Assembly (NCBI GenBank): GCA_037176705.1
Contig: CM073885.1
Coordinates: forward strand, 218,996,290-219,060,289
Origin: Molossus alvarezi
Lineage: Eukaryota > Chordata > Mammalia > Chiroptera > Molossidae
DNA length: 64,000 bases
Direction: 5' to 3'
The position numbers were made by a program, and so were the translations under genes. Under the pieces are notes generated by a model that worked only from the letters and a program-made list of their open reading frames with translations, ran no database searches and had not been told where the DNA came from. Of the stretch, positions 21,979 to 32,386 are shown in pieces. Position 1 is the first letter of the stretch, and every line of letters begins with the position of its first letter.

Positions 21979-22319
21979 TGTTACAAACTGTATGTTTGTT
22001 ATCTCCCCAAAATTCCTATGGTGAAACCTACACCCGCAATGTAGGGTGGGGCCTCTGGGAGATGATGGGGTCATGAAGGTGGAACCCTCGTGAAATGAAA
22101 TGACTGCCCTTCTAAGACCCCAGAGAGTTCCCTCACCCCTCTGCCATGTGAGGACCCAGTGATAAGACATCTGTCAACGAACCAGGAAGCAAGCCCTCAC
22201 CTGTTGGCACCTTAATCTTGGACTTCCCAGCCTCTAAAACTGTGAGAAATAAGTTTCTGTTGTTTGTAAGCTACCCAGCCTATGATATTATGCTATAGTA
22301 GCCCAGACAGAATAAGACA
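21979..22319 (+). mobile_element. MLT1-type MaLR solo LTR
   Basis: ATCTCCCCAAAATTCCTATG, GGTGGGGCCTCTGGGAGATG, TCTGCCATGTGAGGACCCAG, CTTGGACTTCCCAGCCTCTA, AACTGTGAGAAATAAGTTTC and ending AGACAGAATAAGACA follow the MLT1A/B LTR in order. No internal sequence, so a solo LTR. It is an endogenous-retrovirus-like fossil without coding capacity. Confidence 0.85.
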
Positions 22320-22444
22320 AAGACAGAGCGCTCTCTGACTAGCCTTTAGGCATCTTCTACGCTATAATCCCAAATCTCAGGGAGAAAAGTACAAGTTGAA
22401 GGTATTAGGGCTCTTCCCCTATCATTTTTGTGTTTGTTATTTAT

Positions 22445-22540
22445 GTATCATCATCAGAGATAATATTTACTGAGTATTTACCATATGCCAGGCATGATTT
22501 TAAGCACTTTACACGTATTAAATCATTGAAATGGTTTCTG
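22445..22540 (-). repeat. MIR fragment
   Basis: TTACTGAGTATTTACCATAT GCCAGGCATGATTTTAAGCACTTTACACG matches inverted MIR. Confidence 0.55.
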
Positions 22541-22717
22541 TCTTTCTAAATTCACAGGCCTAGTTACATGTGGCACCAACATTCACCCTAATGAAGTCTT
22601 TCTTTTCTTCATCAAATCAATGTTATCCTAATTCTCTAGGAGCTGGAAGTCTGGGTGTCATGTCAGTGCACAGGTCTTCTCATGGGCCTCTTTATTAGGG
22701 AATATGAGTTAAGGCTG

Positions 22718-22733
22718 AAGAAGTTAAATTGCC
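22718..22733 (+). repeat. target-site duplication, left copy (half-L1)
   Basis: AAGAAGTTAAATTGCC, identical to 24926-24941. It marks one insertion event for the whole 2.19-kb element. Confidence 0.95.
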
Positions 22734-22745
22734 GAGACTTCCGGT

Positions 22746-22756
22746 CAAGATGGCGG
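22746..22756 (+). promoter_or_regulatory. YY1-type site at the L1 5' end
   Basis: CAAGATGGCGG lies 12 bp inside the element. YY1 sites at this position in L1 5' UTRs are known to set the transcription start just upstream. This supports a true 5' end rather than a truncation. Confidence 0.7.
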
Positions 22757-23600
22757 CGTAGGTAAATGCGGTATCATGTCCTCCCACAACCACATCAAAG
22801 TTACAACTAAACTACAGAACAACCATCATTCAAAACCACCTGAAATCAAGCTGAATGGAAGTCCTACTACTACGGAATTAAAGCAGCAGCCACATCCAGA
22901 CTGGGAGGAGGGGCGGAGGCGTGACAGGCTGGTCCCACACCCACATGTGGCGGATAAAAATCAGGAGGACACCTCGGCTGGGAAGGTCCTTCCTGAGGAC
23001 TGAGGGGTCCCCGTCCCACACCAGGTGCCCCGCTCAGGGTTCCAGGGCCAGGAAGAGAATCCCCATAACTTCTGGCTGGAAAAACCAGCAGGAACTGAGG
23101 CTCAGGGAGGCTGAGGCGGCTGGAGCCCCAGGCAGCTCCTCTTAAAGGGCCCGCAGATGGACTTATCGGACTCTCTCTCTCTAAGATTGGAGGGGAGGCA
23201 GCTCGAGGGGTGCCAGAGACATACAGGGAAGAACTGAGCTGTTTGGCACTGGAGCGAGGGCTGGAGAGGGGGCTTTCTCGGGGACAAACGTACTGTCAGA
23301 GGCCTTTGTTCCTTTGGTGAGCCCTTCCCGGGGGCGGCAGACAGAAGCCATATCTGGGACTCCAGCAATGTGGCTCACACTGGTAGCCCTGCCCTTCTGA
23401 CTCCCTGAGGCCTTGCCCCGCCCCACCCAACTTTCAAGCCCACCCAAGCTGTTGCCACTTGCTTAACCATAGGATTGGCCTGTCTTGGATCCTGTTTCAG
23501 GTTTTTCCTAAATTCTTTCAAACGAGCAGCATCTGGTCTCAGCGAGCCCCATACCTCTCATTAAGTAATACACTGAAACAAACACAGGGAGGCAGCCAAA

Positions 23601-24549
23601 ATGAGGAGACAAAGAAACAGGTCCCAAATGAAAGAACAGAACAAAACCCTAATAAAAGAACTAAGCGAAATGGAGATAAGCAACCTAACAGATGCTGAGT
23701 TCAAAATACTGCTTATAAGGATGCTCAATGAACTCAGTGAGAACCTCAGTGAACTTAGGGAGGGCCTCAAGAGCATAAAAAAGGACCTGTTAGAAATCAT
23801 GGATACACAGTTAGAATTGAAGGAGGCATAAACTGAAATAAAGAATAATGTACACAGCTTCAATAGTAGAGTACGTAAATCCAAGAAGCAAACCATCAAT
23901 TTGGAATATAAGGAAGCAAAAAATGCCCAATCAGAACAGCAAAAAGAAAAAAGAATCCAAAAAAATGAGGATAGTGGATAGTGTAAGGAACCTCTGGGAC
24001 AACTTCAAGCGTGCCAACATTCGCATCTTGGGGGTGCCCGAAGGAGAAGAGAGAGAACAAGAAATCAAAAACCTGTTTGAAACAATAATGGCAGAACACT
24101 TTCCTAACTTGGTGAAGGAAATAGACATACAAGTCCAGGAAGCACAGAGAATACCAAACAAGATGAACCCCAAGAGGCCCACACCAAGATACATCATCAT
24201 CAAAATGCAAAAGGTTCAAGACAAAGAGAGAATCTTAAAAGCAGCAAGAGAAAGGCAGCTAGTTACCTACAAGGGAGTTCCCATTAGGCTGTCAGCTGAT
24301 TTCTCAAAAGAAACTTTGCAGGCCAGAAAGGAGTGGCAAGAAATATTCAGAGTGATGAAAACCAAGAACCTACAACCAAAATTACTCTATCCTGCAAAGC
24401 TGTCATTTAGAATCGATGGACATATAAAAGTTTTCCCAGACAAGAAAAAGTTAAAGGAGTTCATCACTACCAAACAGTTACTATATGAAATGATGAAGGG
24501 TCTTTTTGAAGAAAAAGATAAAATGTATGAACAAACAAAATGGCAATGA
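23601..24549 (+). pseudogene. L1 ORF1 (RNA-binding chaperone), one stop and one frameshift
   Basis: ORF1p is a trimeric single-strand RNA-binding chaperone that packages L1 RNA into cytoplasmic RNPs. The frame opens at the ATG at 23601 (MRRQRNRSQMKEQNKTL, a common mammalian ORF1 start) and runs 76 codons through a coiled-coil-like, Leu/Glu/Lys-rich segment to TAA at 23829-23831. The same frame then continues to about 23980. There a 7-bp tandem duplication (GATAGTG at 23970-23976 and 23977-23983) shifts it, and the other frame carries the rest to TGA at 24547-24549. That part holds the RRM-like domain (from RNLWDNFKRANIRILGVPEG, about 23986, to about 24290) and the C-terminal domain (ADFSKETLQARKEWQEIF; LLYPAKLSFRIDG; FPDKKKLKEF). 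The stop fits a C-to-T change in a CAA codon. Total length without the breaks would be about 315 codons, usual for ORF1. Non-functional now; sequence quality at the two breaks is the only caveat. Confidence 0.88.
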
Positions 24550-24570
24550 ATACATATCTATCGACAATGG
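24540..24570 (+). other. ORF2 start fused to the L1 3' end (deletion junction)
   Basis: The ATG at 24540 opens a frame reading MAMNTYLST, which resembles the start of mammalian L1 ORF2 proteins (..NTYLSIITLNVNG..). It overlaps the ORF1 stop in another frame. At about 24566-24569 the sequence passes to GGAATCTACAAACAAAATAA AC, which aligns with the very end of L1 ORF2 and the 3' UTR (compare 265-310). Nearly all of ORF2 is therefore missing between these points. The exact junction is inferred. Confidence 0.65.
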
Positions 24571-24925
24571 AATCTACAAACAAAATAAACAGGCAGAACA
24601 GAAACATTCTCATAGATACAGAGAACATTTTGTTGGTTGCTTGTTGGGAGGGGGGTTGGGGGAATGGGTGAAAAAGGTGAAGGGATTAAGAAGCACAAAT
24701 TCATTGCTAGACTGACAAACCTCAAAGGGAAAGGGGTTGGGGGGGTTGGAAAGAAATAAACCAAAGAACTTATATGCATAACCAATGGACACAGACAATA
24801 GTGTGGAAAAAGGTGGGAGGGGGGCTGGAGGGGGGAGAAGGGGGTCAATGGGGGAAAAATGTGGAACATCTGTAATACATTTTACATCCAACAATAAAGA
24901 TTTGGAAAACAAAAAACAAAAAAAA

Positions 24926-24941
24926 AAGAAGTTAAATTGCC
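24926..24941 (+). repeat. target-site duplication, right copy (half-L1)
   Basis: AAGAAGTTAAATTGCC directly after the A-rich tail, identical to 22718-22733. Confidence 0.95.
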
Positions 24942-26394
24942 ACTTTATAAGTACTAAATATTTTAAAATACTGATCAGTTTTACTTTATTTAACCATTTT
25001 ATTGATTTGTTCAGTCATTAATTTGGATAAATTGCTTTCATACTCTGTAGACAAATGCCCTACAATAGTGTCCTCCCCCCAAAATGCATTTCTTTCTCAT
25101 AGGAATTGATAAAAATCAAAGCCAAGAAACTTCACCATTCCATGAAGGGACATCAAGCAAAGGGACAGCCTACGGAGGTGATCATCTCTAGAGAGAGAAT
25201 TACGCACAGAAGCCACAGTTGTTCTTCAGCTAGGAAGCTCACATGAGCCACTGCTCTTAAAAATTAAAATCTCCAAACTAATAGAACTCATTTATCATTT
25301 GCCACTAATTCCCCACTGCTAAAATTAGATTACTCTGAATGACAGTCCCAAGAGGAATTACAAGATTCAACTAGAAAGCCAATCTATCAACAAATATACC
25401 TACCACTGAGTAACAGAAGGTGGGTACATTAAACACATTTTTTAAAAGTTGTCTTTGTTCTCAAGAAAGTTTCAATATTGTTGAAAAGTTAAAATTCTGC
25501 AATACTGCTACAGTATTTTATCAGCAAGCTGTGTACCAAAGAGAGTGGCAAGAAGCCTCCCAAATGGTTGCTGGTCTATTAATTTCCCACCCTCTTTCTT
25601 TCATTTTCTTCTTTGTTTGGGTTTTCCCAAAGCAGGCCCTGAGACAAGGTCAAGGACTCAGGGAAAGATCATTCATTTGGAAGATGTCCCAGAAAGCATG
25701 AGTGATTGGGAGGAGGGAGTGCGATAAAGACACAGGGAAAGACAGTAAGAGTGTGTTATAAAGATCACAGTCGATTGGGGCTGTATGCCAGTGGGACCTC
25801 GAAGAAGCAAAGATGATGTCTCCCAAAATGTTCATCTGCAGGGCTGGGTGCTAGGCTTATTGTTGTAGGGTTGTCGGTGGGTATTAACTGTCCCATACAC
25901 GTAGGCTGCACTTGCGTGCTGGCCAAGCTGATTCCAGTGGTCGGAAAAGGTCCTGAGATAGAAAATGAAGAGGCTGCCTGGTGGTCAAGATGGGGCACTG
26001 TTATTGTGAGTCTGAGCTCTCACGGAACAATCACTCATCCAACCCCCACTGGGAAGTAGGTGAAATCAGAGGTGGGCAGAGATGTGATATGAAGCATCAA
26101 AAGCACCTGCTACACAGTCCTGCTCTAGAAGTGTTGTGTGAATTCTCTGCTTACCTGTGAATATAACATTCAGTTCACTCTTTGGTCTCAACTTTTTCCC
26201 TTGTCTCAGTTCTCCCTCCTTGTCCAATCTTTTCTATGTATCTGAAACAAGCTACATTTTCTACCCCCAAAAATTGCCTTTGCCACTTTAAGATTCTTTC
26301 ACAGTATCATGTATCATTTAAAAATTGTTTCAATTAATAAAATATTGATAGGCTAGGTTCCCTAGGAGAAATAAACATGATGATGATGATGAGT
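24942..26394. other. no gene seen
   Basis: Unique-looking AT-rich sequence. Overlapping frames at 25420-26059 lack any domain or splice context. Confidence 0.45.
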
Positions 26395-26625
26395 AAAACA
26401 ATAACTACAATTACTGAGGTCTTATATACCAGTTCTTTCCATGTATGAACTCATTTAATCCCCATGACAATTCTTTGAACTATTTAACCCATTTTATAGA
26501 TGTTTCTTCACTTCACTGAGGTGCGGGGACATTCAGTAACTTGACCAAGATCATATAAATATTAAGTGGAGGAGCCAGAATTTGAACCTAGACAGTCTGA
26601 ATTCAGAGCCAAGACTAACTTTGTA
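26395..26625 (-). repeat. MIR SINE
   Basis: ATGAACTCATTTAATCCCCA, CCCATTTTATAGATGTTTC, AACTTGACCAAGATCATATA and GCCAGAATTTGAACCTAGAC AGTCTGAATTC follow the inverted MIR consensus. Confidence 0.75.
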
Positions 26626-26629
26626 GGAA

Positions 26630-27360
26630 AGATGAGGTAAAAGGAGAGACAAAATAATCATAGTAAGTAATAAGCATGGTTATTGAAGTAAAAAAAAAAA
26701 AGAGTTGTCTGTAGAAACAACAGGAAAATGTCATTTAAAGTATCCAGCCCATACTATCCCAGGAATCTCGCCCATATTTCTTCTCTACTATGTCCCCATC
26801 GCTCCCCACCCCACTCTTGGTTTTTCATATCCACCCCCCCCATTGCAACAAATTTGTTCTCATTCTTGTCTTCATTTTCAAAAGGTCTATAAACAACAAC
26901 ACTTATGAAATTCCATGATTCTCAGTTAAACTCTATAGGGGAAAAAAATCTTCAAGCTCTAAGAATTAATGTTGAAGTTTCCCACCATTAATTATATGAT
27001 AAATGGCTCACTATTCCAATTTCTTCATATAGCTTTTTATCCTCCTCCTCTCCTTCTGGGGGACAAAGAATCTTTGGAATATTGGAGTGAAAGCAATATG
27101 CAATTGCTACTAGTAACACCATAGAACGCATGCCCACAGATTCCATTACAACAGAGTTAGGAAAACCAAGGAAGAAAAGGAAATTCTCCAAATATAGCTC
27201 AGGGTTTTAACTTTGAACAAGATGACAAATGAAAACAAAAGGTATAATATGAGTACATACAGATTATTCTAAAGCATATAATTTTATTAATCTTTCTAAA
27301 GGCTTCTAATAAGGTTTCATACCAAAGACAAAAAAACAACTTATCATGGATCCAGAAAAC
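26630..27360. other. no gene seen
   Basis: AT-rich, no recognised gene or repeat. Confidence 0.45.
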
Positions 27361-27364
27361 TTAA

Positions 27365-27480
27365 TTATTCATTCAATAAACTTTTTGAGTTGACACCATG
27401 TTCTAGAATAGATGCTTTACTGCCTGGGATACTAGAGATACTACCATCAACAAGACATGATCTTGTTATAAATAAGGAAC
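27365..27480 (-). repeat. L2 fragment
   Basis: ATTCATTCAATAAACTTTTT GAGTTGACACCATGTTCTAGAAT resembles the inverted L2 3' end. Confidence 0.45.
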
Positions 27481-27828
27481 AGGCCTTGAGATTAAAAAAA
27501 AAAATTTTTAACTAAATTATCCTTTCTCTAGATGAAATTAAAACACAGATTTCCACAATATCTGGTGGTAGGAACATTTAAAAATATTTCAACAAACGTT
27601 CTTGTGAATTTTCCAATTCATCAGATAACACTAACTCCCTCGAGTATTAAAATGCCAGCCTAACAGAAGAGCTCAGAAGCTAGGGGATATGACAGACAAC
27701 TGGTAGGTAATAAATAATCAGAGGGACTGCAATGTGGTGCATTAGGAAACTTCAACACGAACTATCTAAGGAAGATGATATGTGCTAAGACCTACGCAAG
27801 CAGCCTGACAGTCACAGCGGATCGGCCC

Positions 27829-28087
27829 GTGCGCTAGTCTGCTCAGGCTGCCATAACAAAACATCACAGACTGGGTGGGTCAATAACAAAAAAACGTTTC
27901 CTCGCAGTTCTCAAGTCTGAGAAGTCCAAGATCTTGCAGGGCACTAATATAATCGGATTAAGTCTGCCCTTACGACCACGTTTAACCCTAATTACTGCCA
28001 TGAAAGCCCTATCTCCAAATATAAACACATGGGGGGTACAACTTCAACATCTGAATTTGGCGTAACACAATTTGCTCCACAGCACCC
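27829..28087 (-). mobile_element. MaLR-type LTR, internally deleted
   Basis: GCTAGTCTGCTCAGGCTGCC ATAACAAAACATCACAGACTGGG begins the complement of an MLT1-type LTR. AATCGGATTAAGTCTGCCCT, CATGAAAGCCCTATCTCC and ACTTCAACATCTGAATTTGG end it. Shorter than usual, with the middle missing. Confidence 0.65.
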
Positions 28088-28149
28088 CTTGAAGTCAACC
28101 TAATACACTGCTACAGACCAAAAGCACAAAAGAAATGAGTAATTAATCA

Positions 28150-28330
28150 ACCATTTAAATAATAGTTATTAAGTAATACTCTGTACCAGGTACTATCTTG
28201 CATTGTGGGAGGAAGGAAAGAAGGGAGGGTAGGAGAAAGGAAGGGGTTAAAGATGCTGCCTTCAAAATAGTACATTCTAGTAGATGATGATAAACAATAA
28301 ATAACCAAACAACTAAATGAAGAAGAACCA
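28150..28330 (-). repeat. L2 fragment
   Basis: TATTAAGTAATACTCTGTAC CAGGTACTATCTTGCATTGT and GATAAACAATAAATAACC fit inverted L2; a GGAAG-rich stretch lies inside. Confidence 0.45.
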
Positions 28331-28479
28331 TCAGGCGGTGAGGCAGATGGGGACGAGACCAAGCCTATGTGAACGTGCACTACGGCAGCTAGTCTTTGTT
28401 TCCAGAGAAGGGAAGTGGAGAAAGTTACTCCCCTCTCACCTGGGAGACAAAGGGAAGCATAGCGGTTGACAGATGACAA

Positions 28480-29145
28480 AGTAGAAAACTTCTACCTCTC
28501 ATTAAACATATGCTCCATGCACTTGGCAAATCTAAACTTTAATACTATGTTCTTAAAGTCTCATTTAATTGTACATCCAATAGCACTTCCCTGTTAAATC
28601 TAATGTACAGAAAAAGTGGTATAAAATCTAATGCTAATGCTACCTTTAAACCTTAGCTTTAGCTCCCTGAGTATAGTCCCTTGAGCTCCCCCCAGAAATA
28701 CCTGGGCAGAAGGCGGGACATCCGTGGCTGCAAAGTATGGGAACAAGTTTGACTAATTCCTCCCCCAGAGAAAAAATGTCAGCTAGCTCAGTTTTCTGCC
28801 TATCACCCCTGATCACCTTTGGAAATGAGGTCTATAAACCATCATTCCTCCCAACAGAAAGGGCAGGGGTAGGGTGGGGTCATATCCGGATCCTAGGTGA
28901 TCAGGATAAGGGGATCCCTCCCTCTCACCACTGCATGTATGTCCATTGTAAAACATCTCGCTCAGTTCAAGGATTCATTTTTCTAGTAAAGGAACACTGC
29001 AAAGATCATAGAAGTCATTTTGTAGCTCTTTTTGGACTCCCAGCACCAAGAAGGGGGCTGGACTCAAGAATGTGTCCCTTCGACCTCTCCTTCCACCTTT
29101 GGTATAAAGCATTGATCATAGTTTCTCTTAAAATGCACCAACATT
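28480..29145. other. no gene recognised; 151-codon frame
   Basis: A plus-strand frame at 28737-29192 (151 codons) has no recognisable domain, signal peptide or flanking splice context, and its 3' end runs into an L2 tail. Possibly an old LTR (GGTGATCAGGATAAGGGGAT). I treat it as non-coding. Confidence 0.35.
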
Positions 29146-29260
29146 TTCATTTGTGCATTCATTCACTCACAAACATTTATCAAGTGCTTTGAAAGACACT
29201 AAAATAAATCAGACCAGATTTTAGACTCCAGGATTTGGAAAGAACCTACATACATATATT
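29146..29260 (-). repeat. L2 fragment
   Basis: TGCATTCATTCACTCACAAA CATTTATCAAGTGCTTTGAAAG resembles the inverted L2 terminus. Confidence 0.45.
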
Positions 29261-29261
29261 A

Positions 29262-30010
29262 CTGTAATACGTGTTAGCATTAAATATACAAATAAAGATT
29301 CTACAGGAGTTGAGACATAGTTAAACATAGTGGGACACAATGAAAAGAAGGGGAAAACAGAAAACTAATGCCATGATACATGAGAGCTTTTACCCACCAC
29401 ACTAAGATCTTGTTATTTACATATTTAGTTGCCACTAGAAAAGTAGTTAATCAGAACACAATGTTGAGATGGTCTATAGGGAAATCACCAAAGAACAGAA
29501 TTGTGACACAGTTTGTGTAGTAAGTTGTGTTACTTTACATACTGCTGCTCTGCTCTAGCTGACAAGCTTGGGGTGAAAAAAATAATAAGTTTGTCTCTAA
29601 AAAGTGTACCCATATAAAGAAGCAGGGCAAGAGTCCAAGTAGGTCCTGACCTGATGCTAATGAGCCTCATGTGATTCAAACTTAGTAGTGTGCTGGCTCC
29701 AAATTAATATAGACTTCCACAGAGTTCACAAGTGACAGGCTTTATGATAAACAGAGTACTTCGGTAAAAATGCTATTAAATACACGTGAAGCCTTGAACA
29801 GATGGCATTTATAACAGGTATCCCTGATGACTGATCACCATTCCGTTTTCTCTGGCCCAGACTCACATCAAGGTTTCATGATTCTAGAAGGGGGGAAAGT
29901 CTGAGCAAGATCTTAATCTCCCAAGCAGTCTGTCAAGCCGCTGTTTCTTGCCACTCTATAAGTCAGCCATTCATCAAAGCAGTTTTCTTAAGAAAAGTAA
30001 AATTTAGTAT
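29262..30010. other. no gene seen
   Basis: AT-rich sequence without recognised features. Confidence 0.45.
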
Positions 30011-30011
30011 A

Positions 30012-30142
30012 TACATTTGACCCTCTAACAACACAGTGTTGGAACTGTGTGGGTCCACTTACGCACAGATTTCTTTCCATTGACCCTCTCAATTCAGTTG
30101 AGCCACACAGTTCAAACCCGTGTTGTTCAAGGGTCAACTGTA
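30012..30142. mobile_element. palindromic Tigger/pogo-type MITE
   Basis: A 127-bp element (30014-30140) with terminal inverted repeats CATTTGACCCTCTAACAACAC and the complement of GTGTTGTTCAAGGGTCAACTG (18 of 21 positions match). The palindrome extends further inward (GAACTGTGTGGG / CCACACAGTTC). TA duplications are at 30012-30013 and 30141-30142. MER8-like ends; no coding capacity. Confidence 0.85.
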
Positions 30143-30149
30143 TTTGAGT

Positions 30150-31650
30150 CTTCTGCAACGTGAACCATAGATTACTAATATCTTGACCTATTTATTTTGA
30201 AAAACCCCAAGCTTCCAATGTTACTGAAGAACCATATGTATATGACTTACATATATCACATATGGGTAGCTGTAGAATGTTCAACTTTGGGGTTAAAACC
30301 CTTTGGGAGCCAGGAGAATCCTGGAAAGCAACTAGGATCAGCAGGTTTATAGGACAGGGCTGGCAAAGAGGACAGACAGCCTCAAGGGGAACCATAAAAA
30401 CATGTTGAATGGAAGTTGCCAAAAAATTGGGCCTTGACTTGCAATGTGGGTCCTCAGGATAGAACAAGGAAATCTAAGAATGAGGACACTGAAACCATAA
30501 GAAAATAAGACTCCATATATAAATAAGGGTTGATGATTTTCAAGAAGTGGGTAAATTGTACTTATTTAGTGGCCTGAGGTTCGAAGATGTGGCTTGTTCT
30601 GATTTGCTTCAAGAGCAGATATTTTAAAATACTAACCGCAATAATGCACGTTCTAAAATTAGAACTGCATGATGATCAATCAGTCAGCGTGTAAGACACT
30701 CGGTCACCACTTGTTGGAGCACATTTTCTAACAATTAAGAAAAGTAAATAACTTATTAGACTCAAAGAAAAACCCAAACACATATAAGTCTCCTCTAAAA
30801 CTAATACCCTAAGGTTAAAAAACATAGGTAGACATCTGAAGTGGAAAAAAACCAGGAACATAGGTACCCAAACACCAACTGCAAGTTTATTCAAAAAGGC
30901 TAGCAAACAACTTTAAATCTATAAACTCTGGCACAAATGCATTCCATTTAGATTCTGCAAGGCAACAATCTTGATAAATCAAGTTTACTTTAACAAAGCT
31001 CAAGCCAATAAAACAGCAACAGACTATAAACCACTTCAATCAGTGACTGTTTCACCTTACCCGCTCTCTGCTAAATGACATTCATGCACACAGCACCTAC
31101 CACAGGCCTACACAAGACACACCAGGAGCTCTGCAAATCATTGTTAATCAACTCATGTGCAGGGTTAACACTACAAGGATTTTTCTGGTCAACACATTTT
31201 GAAAAGTAATTATCCTTCTAGAACAACATGGTAGAGAGTGCTAGGATTGAATGCCAGGGAACCATTTACCAACTCTGATCCAAGATAAATTACTTGACCA
31301 CTGTTTGTTGAAATATAAAGATGTGCTGGCTTTTGCTGTCAATTTCTCCAGGTTAAACTACAGGATGGAGGCTGGGTAAAGCCATTTGTAACACACACAG
31401 ACTTTTTCCCAGTTATTTAATCAAACATTAACATAGGTGCTGGTGTGAAGGGATTCTGAAGATGTAATTAAAGTCCCTAATCAGTTGACTTTAAGCTAGG
31501 GGTAAGCCAATTAATTGCAATATCTCTTTAATATTATCTCCGACAGGTTGTTTTTTTCTCCATTTGGCCCCAAATGATACAGGGGATAACTATCTGCACT
31601 TCTTCAAAGATTTGCTATGAGAAGTAAATGTGATAGTTCTACAGTGCCTA
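30150..31650. other. no gene seen
   Basis: AT-rich. About 31440-31510 (GATGTAATTAAAGTCCCTAA TCAGTTGACTTTAAG) looks like a short LTR scrap. Nothing else recognised. Confidence 0.4.
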
Positions 31651-31653
31651 AAG

Positions 31654-31785
31654 GAGTACTTCTCAAACTCTACTGTGAGCACAAATCACCTGGAGTGCAG
31701 ACTCTGAGTCAGCAGGTCTGGGGTGGGGCCCAAGAGCCTGCATTTCTAACAAGCTCCTAGTCAATGCTAACATTACTGGTCAATG
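31654..31785 (+). mobile_element. MER5/MER20-type hAT MITE
   Basis: AGTACTTCTCAAACTCTACT, GAGCACAAATCACCTGGAGT, AGCAGGTCTGGGGTGGGGCC CAAGAGCCTGCATTTCTAAC and AAGCTCCTAG are in the MITE's order. Ends are worn. Confidence 0.75.
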
Positions 31786-31789
31786 GACA

Positions 31790-32327
31790 CAATTTGACTA
31801 GCAAGAGCCATCTTAGAAGATAATAGGCACTAAATAAACACTAGTTTGCTTCCCCATACCACCTTTTCGCTCTCACAACTTTCAAGTCTCTGTTGGTTTG
31901 ATTTTATCTTTTAATTAATTAATGCAATTGAAACATATAATGCACTGACTACTTTCTAGAGCTTTGGATAGCTATAATATAAAAAACCAAAAAGAAGAGT
32001 GAAAACAGAAGGAAAGATAACAAACACTAAATATTGTCCTCCCATACCCCATATCCAGAACTAAAGATGACTCACACAGGCCTGCACTGTTACAACCCAA
32101 TTGGTAGAAGACACTTGAACACCAAGACCAAAGAGATCATTTGACAGTAGAGTAAGGCATGGTCACTATTTACAGGGTCCAAAGCAGAACACAGTCAAAT
32201 ACCAATGGAGAAACAACGTAATACCTTCTCCGGGCACAGGAAGCACATTCCTGACCAGTCTTCCTGGAAGATGGACCATCCCTCTGAATGTGGTATGATT
32301 TCAGGTAAGGCCTGTGCAGAGACTAAC

Positions 32328-32386
<59 letters not shown>

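Larger units (their letters stand above)
22734..24925 (+). mobile_element. full-length half-L1 (HAL1-type, ORF2-less) retrotransposon
   Basis: A complete L1-like unit of 2,192 bp. It starts GAGACTTCCGGTCAAGATGG, the usual L1 5' end. A GC-rich 5' UTR of about 870 bp is followed by an ORF1 region (23601-24549), then the L1 3' UTR beginning near 24567 with the G-rich tract and ATATGCATAACCAATGGACA. It ends in AATAAA (24893-24898) and an A-rich tail. Perfect 16-bp target duplications flank it. ORF2 (endonuclease/reverse transcriptase, normally nearly 4 kb) is absent, so movement must have used another L1's ORF2 protein. HAL1 elements of this plan are known in mammals including bats. Whether this copy belongs to a named HAL1 family or is a single deleted L1 cannot be settled here. 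Its 3' UTR matches ordinary L1 ends at 243-509 and 50.5 kb, so loss of ORF2 happened in the L1 lineage active in this genome. Confidence 0.88.

Noticed and set aside
22776..23460. Overlapping 75-88-codon frames in the half-L1 5' UTR
   Set aside because: GC-rich 5' UTR of the element. No known L1 protein is encoded there, and frames on both strands overlap.
23561..24219. Minus-strand frames of 90-112 codons
   Set aside because: Antisense shadows of L1 ORF1.
28737..29192. 151-codon plus-strand open frame
   Set aside because: No domain, low-similarity composition, and it runs into an L2 tail. Kept only as a note.
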